Assembly (NCBI GenBank): GCA_028564675.1
Contig: JAOVVO010000138.1
Coordinates: forward strand, 1-64,000
DNA: 64,000 nt
Reading direction: 5' to 3'
Source: Onchocerca lupi
Taxonomy: Eukaryota > Nematoda > Chromadorea > Rhabditida > Onchocercidae
The notes under the pieces are model-generated. The model was not told the DNA's origin, searched no databases, and was given only the letters and a program-made list of their open reading frames with translations. The stretch's first letter is position 1, and every line of letters starts with the position of its first letter. Shown one piece after another: positions 26,214 through 39,796 of this stretch. A program made the translations under genes and the position numbers.

Positions 26214-29200
26214 ATGTCTTTAGTAGGCGACGTTGCGGAAGGATGCTCTGGATATCAAGTATCGCAGTCTTTGTCGCCTCTTATCAGTCCATCATCACCA
26301 GTGAGCATTATTTTACGTCGAGTATTTTATCTCTTTTTCTTCGTTCACTTAATCATTTATCAAATTCCGTTCATCTGCATTTATTTAAAAAAGCCACGGA
26401 ATTGATTTTAAGAATCCTCGTTTTGGTGTTATATAGCTTTTCTTTGACTGTTGTTCTTTTAAGTAAAACGATGTATATTTCCATTTGCAGGATGTTTACA
26501 GTAGTCGAGCTGGTGGCAGTCCTTCACCATGTACTTCTCCCAAACGGCTAAGCGACTCTTTAATCCTCCTTCACCTTCCTTTCAATCAGCACTCAAAAGT
26601 TTGCAATCTATTTCACTTCATATGAAACTTTTTTCGTTTTTATTTTGGACATAGATACTTATTTAAATTATTTTTATTTTGCAGGTGGAAGTGAAACCTG
26701 GAATTCTGGCACGGGACGCTATAGCCAAAATTTTGGAGAAACGAGCAATATTGCCTCAAATGTGCAGAGTGTGTATTGGCGGTGACCCTTCTAGTCCACG
26801 TATCGACCTTAGCATGGATTTGGAAACATTATCCAATGTAAAATAAAAATTCATTATATATTTCTCGAACTTCTTATCTTCGTTGTATTCATATCTCAGA
26901 TTTTCTTATTTATTTTTCAAATATATAATCTTGCAGGCTACTTTCTTCTATGTTTTTGATGTATGTTTTAGACTTTGGAAAAGAAGGAGCTTTGGGTACA
27001 TAGTGCATATCTTTCTATATTGGTATCTATCAAACACAGTTTTGTGCGGAAAACTTTTTTATCAGTAGCATTCTGTGACGTTTGTCATAAACAAATATGG
27101 CTACAAGTTAGTTTTTCCAAATGCTGTAGATAACTTTCATTCATCATCTATTAATTTCAGCAGAATTGAGTTCAGATAATTCAAGTGTTTCTCGACTGCG
27201 GTTATTTAGATCCATCAATGGAGTAAATTTCAATTTTTTAAAAGTATCTACCTTCGTATCCTCGGTATTAGCAGACTCAGTTAAGAATGATATGATTTGA
27301 AATGCGAAGTTTTTGCGTTTCAGTGCATCTTGGTATACTTACCAGGACACTGGTAGCCTTTTGTTTAAACTTATGGATAGACTATTAAGCAAAATCATCA
27401 TTGAAAAATGACGCCCTTACAATTGAAAATCATTTTTTTTCCTTCTCATTCACTAAGCACACAATTATATTTTTGCTCATAGTCAGTCATAGGAAACGAA
27501 AAGTATATCATCTACAAAAGATTTTTAAATCAAATATAGAACTTTGCAGTTGTATTCGAAATTTAGGATGCATCAGATTATTTCTGATTTCTAACAGTAC
27601 ATTTAGGGATATCGGTGCGAGTTATGCCAGTTTACATTTCATCAAAAATGTGGTTCTAAAGTCCCAAATTATTGTGATCGTATGCAGCAAATTTCACATG
27701 ATGTCCGTATGGCAAATAAATTACGAGATATATGTGACCAGTATGAAGGTCCAAACGCAGCACTTGTTGCTGAAATTATCCAACACTTCCAAAGTCCAAC
27801 TGCAGGTTATTCATTTTTTGCTGTTTCAATGTATTTCATTATAAAAAGCGTGAATGGATCTGATTTTTTTTACCAGATTCATTTATCCTTTTATGCTTAA
27901 TAAGTATTCATTTAAAAATGAATTTGACAATAACTCTAAATCTTGGATGTCTCGATGTGTGAGAAACATTCTATTTATCAAAATAATGAATCGAAGATGA
28001 ATACATTATGACTTTTGTGATTCTGCACTTTTCACTGTTTTGATAGGAAGAGTGTTTCTCATATATCGAATTATCCAGAACCTGAGGATTTATAGTTACT
28101 CTTCATTTGTAGTAATAATAGTTTATAGATCCTCTTCCGAATCGTGTGGGTGTTTCGCGTCAGCACGCTGTGCGTTTACCAGGTCAATCCGAAATCTCAA
28201 TTGGAATAAATGAATCATCTCGGGATCGTTCGTCATCGGCTCCCAATATTTATGAAATAACAAAAGATGAAACATTACGTGAAACGGTTTACCTCAGAAT
28301 TATGTGAAATATTTATTATTTCGTTTGGACTTTGGACTTTCAGAAGCATGCTGTGTAATACATGTTCATTTTCAGAAAATGTTGGATGCATTGAGCAGTA
28401 ATGTGCATTTGCTTGTTCAACCATCAGGTATTTCCTCAAATCTAATGATTTTAGATTATGGATTGATTATAATGTGGTTCTTTTATTTAGCAGTATTGCT
28501 AAGTGAATGAAAACCAATTTATTTTGTTATTATGTTTATAGGAACAATAAGAACAGCAAAGCCGACAAGCTTTTCCGGTCTTCGAGATTGGCAATTGGCT
28601 AGTAATCGGAGGTCAAATCGTTTGCATCCGTCGACTCTAGTAGGAATGGGATCACCATCTTCAACAAGCTCTTCACCTCCACCGGCTTATTCTGGAGCCA
28701 CATATGATCCTAATTCGGGATTACCTCCTACTCCACCACAATCGGCACCTCCACAGAAGACATTTGGTTTTCGTTTCCGTAGTAAAAGTATGATTTATAT
28801 AGTTCATCTAATTCTGTCATATTTTTATCAGCTCAAATTAGACACATCTTAACATTGTAACTAGCAATTCTCTTTTGCTGCTTTGTTTCCATTGTTCATC
28901 ATTTGATAGCATACAATATTTTAATTAATACAGGTCCAAATGACAAAATTCCAATTAAAGGACCAGGCGGTCGATCGTCTGTCTCTTCGGATCGGCTGGG
29001 TGAATTCCATGAAGTAAGCTTGAACAATTTTTCTAACTACCTTGCAGTTTAGTTCATAATTTGTAATTCATAAAATTATTTTACATATCATATATTCAGG
29101 GTGATTATAAAGAGAAATTAAAGCAGCGAATTTTGATGGAAGGTTGGGAAATAGATCGAGCTTTGGTATCATATCACAAGAAAATTGGTAGTGGTTCGTT

Positions 29201-31204
29201 TGGTACTGTGTATTTGGGCAGTTATTTTGGTAAGTATGTTGACCGAAATAGCTTTATCATATTTGACTTGGTTTCTGTAACTTTATTAATTGTTAGTGAT
29301 GGTCACTTGCTAAAAGTTTCAATCATCATCACTGCGGGTTGAAACGAAAAACTTAGCATCTTAAAAATTTCGGAATAATTTTCTATCAAACATAGATGAC
29401 ACCGCTGATAGATTAGCACAGTATTATATATATATATATATATATATATATTGATGATCTACTATTGGATAAAATCTGCAGGGAAAGTGGCAATTAAAAA
29501 ATTAAATGTGGGTGAACCAAGTCCTGCTCAGCTTCAAGCTTTCAAAAATGAAGTTGGTGTATTAAAGAAAACCAGACATGCAAATGTTTTGCTTTTCATG
29601 GGTTGGATGCGTGAACCAGATCTTGCAATTGTCACTCAGGTAAAGATTATTTATTCGAAATTTCATCTTCCTATTATTTTTTTGTTCTTTTATTACACTT
29701 GTTCTTTATTATTAGTGACGATTTCAGTGGTGCGAAGGATCTTCTTTATATAGACAAATACACGTTAACGAGCCTCGAGTAGACTTCGAAATATCATCAG
29801 TTATTGATATTTGCAAACAAATCGCTCAGGGAATGAATTATTTGCACTCCCGTCACATCATTCATAGGTTTTCATCAATTTCACACCTTTTTTATGTATT
29901 GTTTTAATTGATAATTTTCGCATTACTTTCACATTTTGGTAGCTATCTTTTGTTGCATCCATTTTGATCAAATTCAGAAAGGGCTTGAAACTACGTTTTC
30001 AGTTACAGTAGGATTTGACCTTACAGTTCGAGTAGGAGTTGTTTCCGACCATTATTTAAATTTCAGTTGCCTGAAATATTAGGTTGGTTGGTAGAGCAGA
30101 TTATCTTTTATGTCATGGTAATATCCGTAATGGTTATTCTTGTTTTCTTGTTTCGGCTATTCCGATATACTGCTTCGAAAACATATTCGTTTAAAATTGT
30201 CCTTCTAAAGAATTCTTTATGGTTCTGTTGATTTTTTTTTTTTCCTTTGTACCGCGATAATGCTTATCAGCAATATTGACAAGGTTGGTATTTTTAAGAC
30301 AGAGTTTTTCTTTCTTTTTTTTTTCATTCCAGAGATCTTAAGACGAACAATATTTTCTTAACTGATGATGGTACAGTTAAAATTGGCGATTTTGGTTTGG
30401 CCACTGTCAAGACACGGTGGAGTGGTGGACAGCAAAATCAGCAGCCAACTGGAAGTATCCTGTGGATGGTATAATTTGTCATTTCGTTTGTTTTTATTAT
30501 TTTATTTGTAAATTATTATGAATGTCCAGTTTCGCATATATTTTTCAATGTAATATTTTGATTGAGCATGAAGGTATTTAGGCTCCGGAAGTGATAAGAA
30601 TGCAAGATGCGAATCCATACACAACTCTTTCTGATGTATACTCGTTTGGCATTTGTTTATTCGAACTACTCTCAGGAGTTTTACCTTATTCACATATCAA
30701 CAGTAGGGATCAGGTCTGGTCTCTTTGAACACTTTACCGCTTATTGACGTCACAATTTAAGACTTGTTTATATTTTCGAAAATTTAGATTCTGTTCATGG
30801 TTGGCCGCGGTTATTTGAAGCCCGATTTGACCAAAGTGCGGCACGACACACCTAAGGGCTTGCTAGCATTGCTTGAAAAATGTATTAAGTTCTGTCGAGA
30901 CGAGCGTCTGGAATTTGAGCAGGTTGATATGTACTTTTATTTAGTTTTACAGTTAAACTATTTTATGGAGATTTTTGTAAAATATTCCCGTCAGATTTAA
31001 TTTTTTCAGGTCCTCATTTATCTTGAACGAGCCTCAGCTGGTCTTCCAAGACTGAAGCGTTCTGTGTCAGAACCACAAATATACAGAAGTTATTATGACC
31101 AACATGATTTTTTGCTACCAGTTCAGACACCGAATTCCCCAAAAACAAATACAGCTGCAAATTTTTCGCTTTTTACTACATGTAGCTGGACCGATCAGTT
31201 GTAA
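26214..31204 (+). CDS. lin-45: Raf serine/threonine protein kinase (LIN-45 family)
   Basis: MAPKKK that binds active Ras at the membrane and phosphorylates MEK. Exons: 26214-26300, 26491-26598, 26685-26837, 26972-27106, 27607-27805, 28129-28286, 28376-28427, 28542-28787, 28934-29013, 29100-29229, 29482-29639, 29728-29867, 30333-30468, 30582-30713, 30788-30922, 31010-31204; they join in frame to 747 residues (C. elegans LIN-45 is about 813). Order: Ser/Pro-rich start; Ras-binding domain (ILLHLPFNQHS, KPGILARDAI); C1 zinc finger (HSFVRK, CDVCHKQIW, CELCQFTFHQKC); RDRSSSAPN, a 14-3-3 site like human Ser259; Ser/Pro/Thr linker with LPPTPPQSAPPQK; kinase domain with GSGSFGTV, VAIKKL, HRDLKTNN, GDFGLATVK, GSILWMAPEVIRMQ; a C-terminal RSVSEP site like human Ser621. 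Immediately before the kinase domain the segment reads LMEGWEID, so the SSDD/SSYY N-region phosphosites of vertebrate Rafs are absent. Candidate AATAAA at 31762. Confidence 0.96.
29425..29451. repeat. TA dinucleotide repeat inside a Raf intron
   Basis: A run of about 13 TA units in the intron between the exon with the glycine-rich loop and the exon with the catalytic Lys, about 30 bases from the acceptor. Confidence 0.9.
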
Positions 31205-34027
31205 TGTTTTCTAATCCTTCATTTCTTTGCTTGCATAACATTCTTTTTTTCTTTCGAATGGTAACTATTATCAACTTTATAAGAAGTCGAAATCGAAGAA
31301 GCTAAAATTTATTAGGATAAGCTAAAGGATTTTGAGCAATTAGTCAATTTTTATACCAATCTTCCTAACTGAGATCTACTGTCGAAATATGTTGCAGCAA
31401 ATCGGCTGTGTAAATAGTAAGTGATGGCATTATTTGTCGGAGAATTGATGATAGAAATTCTATTGACGTTGTTCTGCTAAAATGTTAATGTGCTTAATTG
31501 GGAATCAGTCTTTCGCAAAAATTTGACTTTAAGCAGCAGTTTCTCATTTGAACTTTTCGGTATTTTTCTTGATCAGCCTGAAACTAATTACCGGTGTTGA
31601 GGCCGTTAGAGCGTGAAGGACGACACGTTGGGAGGCGTCATTGGGACCTATAACAATTTGCAGACCATATTTTTATCAACTCTGAGTTCCAAAACTTGTA
31701 GTTAACTGGCGTTAATCATTTTTTGATTCGATCCTCTTTACACACAATTCCTCTTCTCACCAATAAAATGTTTATGTGTTTCTCTCATCGCCAATTAAAA
31801 CATATGTGGTATAAGTACAGGAAGATGAAGGATTATAAAGCATTACATTTGACAGACTCATAGGCATGAATCGCTCAAATACGTTTTTTTACTTTTATTT
31901 TACTGTCTTCAGTTATATTTATTAGAAAAGTATTGCAACTGCTTTAACAGTGTATTTCTCTATCGCTTCCAGCATGCTCTGCAATGTCATTCATTGTTTC
32001 AAAATTATTGTAACTTCGTGAATTTTTATCATGTATTATGAAACATATTTGTAATTTTAGTTCATCAGAAAATTGTTGCTTTCTAAATGTAGAATATCTT
32101 TTTTTTTTTTTTTCATGGTCATAAGTTTGATAGCGAAATGATATACTAGATAGTTATTCTCAAGAAAGAAAGTATCATGCTATTTACTTGGTAAAATCTT
32201 TCATTAAAAGTGAAACAAAAGTAAGTTATGAAATCAAGGAAACATCTGGTTCACCTTTTTTCCAATTTTTTGTTTTTGATATACCACTTAGTCTTTGATC
32301 GTATTTATTTCTTAACTTGTTAGGATTATTGTTATTTTGTTCAAGGCAGAAAGCAGTATAGCCTATTAATTGTTTATAATGAATTCCTGAAGTATTTAAT
32401 TTCCATTGTTATGAAAATGAGCAGACGAAATTAAAAATACACGTTTTGCTATTGTAGTATTATCCCGGTGTAAACTCTAATTTGTTTATTGTTTTCGCGA
32501 TTTTTTGCTGCATTTTAATTTTAAACTTAACTTTCGCTTTTTTACACAATCTCAACAGCCATATTTCATGCGAGTTCAGTACTGAGATTGTTTTTTTAGG
32601 CGCTGTTCGGATTTGATATATGAGTCTAGAGAGGAAAAAACTGTTTATTCATCATTTATTTTATTTCATTTGTCTTGTTGGAAAAGTTGGGGAGATTTCC
32701 GAGACATGTTGGCTGAAATTTCGAGAAGTAATGACAACATTTTATAAAATAAAGATTTCATAATGCATTATATATAATGTTTCTTGCTTGAAATTGTAAA
32801 AGTCGTCAGTTTTGAATAGTACGGTTTTTAATTGTAATTCTAATTTTAAAGTGAGTTACTGTTGAGCACATGAATGTCTTTTTATGGTACCAATGTTTTT
32901 AATTGGTGTATATGAATTATTTTACAACTTCGGGTCATTTACAGTTCCTCTAATATGTGTTTTTTATTTGTACTTGCTATGAAAAAAAGCATTGGATTTT
33001 ATTGCTGCTTAAGATGCAAGCAAGTAAAATAGTTAAGTATCTTCGTCTTTTCTGAATCCTTGATATCTTTCATGTATCTCTGTTCATCAGAAGTCATATA
33101 TCTCATTGGTATAAGTTTGTTAATCTTGCCTCACAGGAATATTTGCGAGGAAACAATGGAATTTTTGCTGCGATTGATGAAATTGTTATATTTTTGTTCA
33201 AGATATTTGTTGAATTCAGCTTTAGTTTTAAATCCGGTTTCTAATCTCCATTTTTTAATTAAAGCATTAAATTTTCGACATCCTCGAATTAAGCAAGTAA
33301 ATGCTATGAAGTCATGTATGTCATCAATTAAGTTAATAAATTAAGCTTCTTATAAAATGTGGAGGAAAATAAATTTCTTAGCGGTCTATCAATTTTTTTT
33401 TTCTTTTGAAACACAAATTATTAGCTAGCAGATGAAAAATTCATACAATTTTTTTATTGCAACGCAATAATGCAACTGCAATGAGCCTTATATTAAAGCA
33501 AATTGTTTTCATAAATTCTGCAAACTGATTCTTGACAATCTTTAATTTTATCTTAACCGATTATTTTTTTGCAAAAATTTAACCATAAAGCAATTAAACA
33601 AATTGAAATAATTAAAAGTAAGTGTAAAAGGAAGTAATAATGACATTGAATTAATTGCTTCGAATTTTTGCTTGAAAGGAATCTTTATACAAAAGCTTCA
33701 AGTTGATATAAGGTATGAGATGTATCAAAGACATAAGCACTTTATTTGGTTCAGCTCAATCTCCCAATCTCAAGCATATTTTATTAAAACACATTGTTAA
33801 ATAATAATAGTCAATTCGGATGTCAAAATCAAAAAGATGGTTTTGAGGTCTAAGAAGTTTATTACCAATTAGGAAGACTCGGCATTGCCTTATAAAAAAA
33901 GTGAATTTTATTAATTGTATTTTTCAGTGATTATGAATGATGCATTCTTACTCCTTCTAGATCTATCAACAAAATTTAACATCATCCATCATCCTGGTTG
34001 GGCTTTTTGTCGATTAATAATGTGTAG

Positions 34028-34161
34028 ATGATGATATTGTAAAAGTTCTAAAAGATGTTTTTGGTAAAACGCATCTTGAATATGGAATTTCAAATATACA
34101 AGATTTAGGACCGGAGTTAGGCGCGTATATTGATTGTCATCTATTGCTTGGGAAAGGAATA
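34028..34161 (+). other. Isolated exon-like segment, unassigned
   Basis: A 134-base stretch bounded by an acceptor-like TGTGTAG and a donor GTACGT, open in one frame and encoding a well-mixed peptide (GKTHLEYGISNIQDLGPELG, then a Tyr-Ile-Asp-Cys-His and LLLGKG). Its composition is unlike the noise frames nearby. No neighbouring exon with matching phase was found and I do not recognise the family. It could be one exon of a gene with long introns, a decayed gene, or a small insertion of foreign DNA. Confidence 0.25.
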
Positions 34162-37100
34162 GTACGTATTTTTTGTACGTTGATTCTGTAATGCTTCATG
34201 AAGTTTTATAAGTGGAAGTCAGAAAAATTATTGCAAGCTGCCATTATTATGATTTTTATTTTTTGATTAAGAAGATTGTTAACCTAATTTTGTAGAATTT
34301 TGTAAGCCATATGATGAAGAAATGTTAAAAGTTGCTTATCAAATAGAGGCAATAGCTAATTTTAAAGATTTGTAGCTTTTTTTATTTTGAGATTACTGCA
34401 GGATTGAGCTGCTTTTGGCAAATTCAGGTAGAAAAACCAAACTGGGAGGGTAGTAAAAAAAGTGAACGGAGTATCCCGTAAATAAAATTATCTGGATAAA
34501 CACCGTTAGAAAACAAAAAAAATTGGAAAATCCATTTGCTGACTAGTTTTCAAAATTGAAAGTTGACCAGCGATACCCGCCTTTTTTTGCGTCACTCTAA
34601 CTATTCGTATTTGCTTTTCTTGTCTGTTATGTTACTTAATTTTGATTTACTTTATAATTTCCAATAGTTCTTTTTTTTGCTAACGATTGTTCATAAAATA
34701 AAATAAAAAAGTGTGGTTCCTACACATCTGAATAATTAAATAGGCTGCTGGAACAATATTTGAACTATTTTAGTTTTAGGACAATTTCGAAAAGGGAATA
34801 TCAGTATGAAGAACTATATAAACGATGCCAGATTGTGCATATGAAAATGAAACGAAAAAAGGCTGACACATTATAATCAGAATTTGTCATTCCTTTGAGA
34901 ATTTTGCAGTGTTTACTTGAATCAGCCAGAAGAAGTTCAAATAATCTCAACAAAAAAAGTGATACTCCATATGTCAGTAAATGCTATCCTTATCGCTATC
35001 TCGTGAAGACTTGACGTTCCATGCGTATTTGTCTCATTAAATAAATGATTGCGCATCATTCTTGGCAAGAAGCCTCACTGTTTTTATCGAATTAGGTCAA
35101 AATATTTTTTTTTTTTATACAAAATATATATCGATGGCTATGAAAAAGATTTGTCTGCTGCTCTAAATCCGAACCTTTTAAATTCTTTCGAGGCTCCTCC
35201 TCGTTTTCTGATCTTCAACATCGCCTTGTGATTGGTTGATCTCATTTTGCTTATCAGTTAATGGAAGTGCTTCGGCGAAAAACACGTCTACATGGATGTT
35301 AAAACGAGTAGGTGTGTCTATATGGTAACACGTGCCTATTTAAATGCAATGTTGTGCCAAAATTTCAAATCAGTCGGTGGAGAACTTAAAGTTCTGTCAA
35401 AATGAACAATGAATGTTTACGAGGAGGAGGCAATGCAAGACATGACCTAATATTGGAAGTCAGGTAGTAAATTGCTTGAATGAAATATTCCATTGTATAT
35501 TATCATGACATTCCTGCGACTCAGTTACATTCCTCACACAGCAACAAATAAATGAAAAACTTTAAACACGCGCCTATACAAATGCATGGTTTTCTTTGCA
35601 AGTGTCGTTAAAGAGTTTAAACATACAATTGCAAATCCAAATAATGTAAGACTTTTTAAGGATTGAAAGTAGTCTGAATTAAAATGAAATTTCTGGAAAC
35701 TTGGCCAAACTTTTTGGGTTTAATTAAATTGATGAATGAAATATAATATTTTGTATTTGATGTTAGATTTTTAGCTTATAAATCATGAACTATTTTAACC
35801 ATGGATAGAAATCTAAAAGCTTATTCGTTAGCACCTTTTAGTGTAATAAACTTGTGTTCCAACTTTTATGCTTGTGTTTTTTCAGATATGCGGTATTTGT
35901 ATCCTAATCATTCACATATTTCTCGCACTCCTATACAGCATGTCTGGGAAGCGTGGAAATTTTCACTTTACATGAGCTTTCTGGAACATTTCAATGTGCT
36001 AAGTTAAATGAAATATTTGCAAAGGTCCTCAGATATGAATTTTTGCAACACATGAAAGATTGAATCACTTTTAGCTTTCTTCATGCACAAACGTTTCTAA
36101 ACAACCATACTGAAATGTAAAAAAAAAAAAAAAAAAACCTGTTTTGAAATATGGAACGTCATCATTATATCAAAAAAGTTTTGCCACTATTTATCAAACT
36201 GTGACCTTTTTTTCCAGTTATTCTGCAGCTCAAAACGTTTGTGTCAGTTCATTTACTTCCAATGTTACTTCCTGGATTAAATTCGTCCCAGTGCATTCAG
36301 CGTTTTTTTGCCACAGCCAGAAATTATGCATAATTTTGATTCTTTGAAATATTAAAAAGAAAGAGGATGAAAAATAAGCTTTACTACAAAGCCGTTAAAG
36401 CTTGGGAGAATCTTTATCATCAAAATAGCAATCACAGCACGTTAATGCAAAATATATCACTCTTGAAAATATTAAAACAAGAAAAAAAAAATAATGAGAT
36501 GTTCTAGGGGAATCTTCAGAAATGTTGAAAATACTTCTTGAAATTGTTCGTTTATGCAAGAGGATGATTCGTGGAAACTTACGATCAGAAGGATCCCTAT
36601 ATGAAATAAATTTCTTTATAGTATTTAGCTTACGTAGAATAGAAACGAATTCTGTCATTCAATAAAGAAGAAAGATTAATATAGAAACAATGATACGTAT
36701 TCTCTTTAAGTTCATTCAGAGAAAGTTCTATTTTAAACCTTATTTATAACCACAATGTTTATTTATGTTATGAGATATTTATATAATATTGTATTTTATT
36801 ATAAGTTATATAGCAGTTATAGCAGCGATACTATCAGTCAATATTTTGCGATGTCATTTAGAAAATGGTTGTATCAGTCAATTAGCACACTTGTTTCTCT
36901 CAAATTTAATTACAATTTTGAAAAAAATTGTGAAAATTAAATGGATCCTGCCTCAAATCATTAAGGAAAATTTGTGTATTTACAAGAAAATGCTCCCATT
37001 GTTTTTTCATTTTTTTTTTCATTGATTTACTCCCACTGATTTTCCGAGCTTTATATTGCGATATATAGTAGTGACTTTTTTCCTTAGGGAAGTATCAAAT

Positions 37101-39736
37101 GCATTGATTGTAACACATGTTGTTTCCATATTTATTGTCTCATTTGTTTCTGCATAAATGCTTTTTGTCCTTTACAATTTGAAAATCTTTATGATTAAAT
37201 GAGCTTTGATCTTAATCTCTACTGCATCTTATTTCATTGACTTAGCTTGCTACAAAAGTGAGCATAAAAACTATGTGAAATGAAACGAAAAAGAAAGGAT
37301 AACAAATAAAACAAAATTTGAAGTTTCCTTCCCATATTTGAGAAGAGGAAAATGTTGAACTATTCTGAGCAGGAATTTCTTATTAATGAGACTTAAAATG
37401 AAAGCATTCAACTTTAAGTGATTAATTTTTATTTTATCATTGCTTGAAAAAGATCTTTTTTTCAATTTTATTTGTCTGTAAGTGCTTCTATGAACTCTTT
37501 GAGAGAGTGTATGAGATGGTAATAATCAGGAAAAACCATGAAGATCATATCAAAATTAATTTTATTCAAAATAAGATAAAAAGGGATGCATGCAATTACA
37601 ATGCCAGAAAAATAGTACACCCCATTTCGGTAACTCTATTTAGGATGATACCCGAAAGTCTAGGATAACCGCGGTAAGCCGGGTAAGCTGTCCAGTTATA
37701 GCAGGAAAAGTAATTGTAATATATTTCATGCTGCACTATTGCATGATTGTAAATTATTATGGAAATGGTTTCGTTTCTTTCTGTCAAATTATTCGGAAAT
37801 GGTATGATTCGATGTTGGTATATTGTGTTGGTATATTCATAAGGAGCTTTAAAAAGTATAGAGAACGGTGGCAGGAACAACGAGTGATGTTCAAGAAATA
37901 AGGAACTATCTAGCCGGCAACCGAAAAGATAATAAACATACATAACGATGGTAAAAAAGTAGGGAAAAATTCTCCCGAATGGATTGAATTTTGAAAAAAT
38001 TTTCACCTATTTTTCAAAACTTAAGTTAAAGTTGTTTTTAGAAGCACATATTTGTAGGATTAAATTTATGGCAAGAGAAGTAATTCATTTTTTCTTTGGT
38101 CACTTGATTAGTTGCAATTCGTTTCATTGGTGAAAATATGAATGCATGGTGAAATAAATTAGCTTATTTGTTAAATAAATTAGCATGATGTATATAATAG
38201 CAACTGTATGGATAAAACATACATTGCTTAATGAACGGAGAATTCTTCGTATTTTCAAACTAAGCTATGTTGATTTTGTTATAAAAAATGTACAGTAGTA
38301 CCTCGTTTAGCCATAATGCTTAATCACATTATGTGTTTTATAAAATGCAACAGATGCGCTATTTTTTCGGGGTTGTATTTAGTTATGAGATTTGATGTTA
38401 CAAGTAAAATTTAATCAAGTTAACTGATTTGTTTTGAAAATTGCTAAAAGGTGAACAATTTGATTCTGAACATCAGCACGGAATTTTTCATTTGTGATTG
38501 ATATTTCTCTTTTTTAATGTCATCCCGGTCTAATTTCGAATTTTTTTGATCGGTTTCGGGAAAAAATTTGCTTTCTTATATTTTGCATCGAGTTCATTCA
38601 AAATGTCTATAAACTTGCTGTATTTCAGAAATCATATAGTGTGCTAACGATCACAATAGTATGACTTTACTTTTTCTATTGCTAAGTTTAACAAATCGAC
38701 TTTACATTAAGGCTTTTATTTATTTCACACTTTCAGTTGTGAAAAAAACTTTCAGTTTATCGTCGAATACGAAAATAGCAAAACTGGGCAAAAAGTAAGC
38801 AGTCAACTTTAGTATTAAATTTATGAACTGACTTGGCGTAAATATGATTGGTATAAGACTATTCTAGATAATTTGCAGCTCAGGGCAATAGAAAAAGTTG
38901 AAAGGCATAATTATTTGTTAGATTTTTTGAGAGCTTCAGTTTTCATTTTTAAGTTTATATGATCTTTTCAAAAACATTCCTGAAATTAGTGTTGACTATT
39001 TCATAATGTAAGAATTTGATTTGATCTTTGTCCTTTCGAATTCGTTCTTTAAATTCGATCTTTCAAATGAATTATTTGAATAAAGAATGGATGATCAATT
39101 TTTCGTCTTTTTTCACTTTTTTTTTACATGTAATTTTACCTTTAAATCTAGCTGCAAATATCCAGCAAATATCGGAACTGAATAAGAAGCGTTATAATTG
39201 GCTGTGTTCTGTGAAAAAGCAAAAAAAAAAAAAAAAAATGATCTAAATTTATAGGGAATGAATGGAAATGGGAAGATAAAAAAAGAGATCATCTTGATAA
39301 TTCTAAATTTCTATTGTTTCAAAAGTTGATATATAACAGAGGACTGCGATGAAATAAATTCAGAACCGGTTTTCAATTGATAGAATTCTTGCTGATTGTT
39401 ACTGTGGTTTTGTCATCATTATGTATGTGATCTAAGCTGATGTTATTGAAAAATTATGTCGAATTTGAACACCGTTAGCTTTTGGATGTTCACATTTCAA
39501 CATTTTCTAATGATCTTCATATATTTTTAGAGTCCACCCGAATTACCATAAAATTATTCACACTAGTAGCGAAATTTCAATTTCTAAATCTAAATTTTAA
39601 ATAAGTTTGAGACATCGCTTTGGAATTCATTTCCTTCTCATCCGAGATCAGTGAAGACAAATTGTTATTGCAAATGCTGTCAATAGTACTTGCATCTTAA
39701 GTCATTAATGATCAATCCTCTCCTGAAATAGTATTA

Positions 39737-39796
39737 GAAAACAGGACAAATCTACACTATCAACTCAATTTGATAGTGTAGATTCGTCCTATTTTC
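39737..39796. repeat. Near-perfect 27-bp inverted repeat (hairpin)
   Basis: Arms at 39737-39763 and 39770-39796 are reverse complements over 27 positions with only two mismatches, separated by a six-base spacer CTCAAT. In a plus-strand transcript the two mismatches are C-A and A-C. In a minus-strand transcript both become G-U wobbles, giving a fully paired 27-bp stem. It stands alone in intergenic DNA, more than 8 kb from the Raf stop and about 3 kb before the phosphatase. It could be a small-RNA precursor, a fold-back element or a remnant of a miniature transposon. Confidence 0.85.

Noticed and set aside
27401..27844. Plus-strand open frame of 147 codons over a Raf exon
   Set aside because: Out of frame with the C1 domain in exon 5 and extends through the intron; no motif. 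A shadow frame.
15365..31204. Operon joining PanK, GPAT and Raf
   Set aside because: All three share a strand, but gaps of about 2.5 kb are much longer than typical nematode operon spacing, and no SL2-type signal can be shown from sequence alone.
31590..31660. GC-rich patch after Raf as a further coding exon
   Set aside because: The readable frame is bounded by close stops on both sides, lacks an acceptor, and Raf already ends with its usual 14-3-3 motif.
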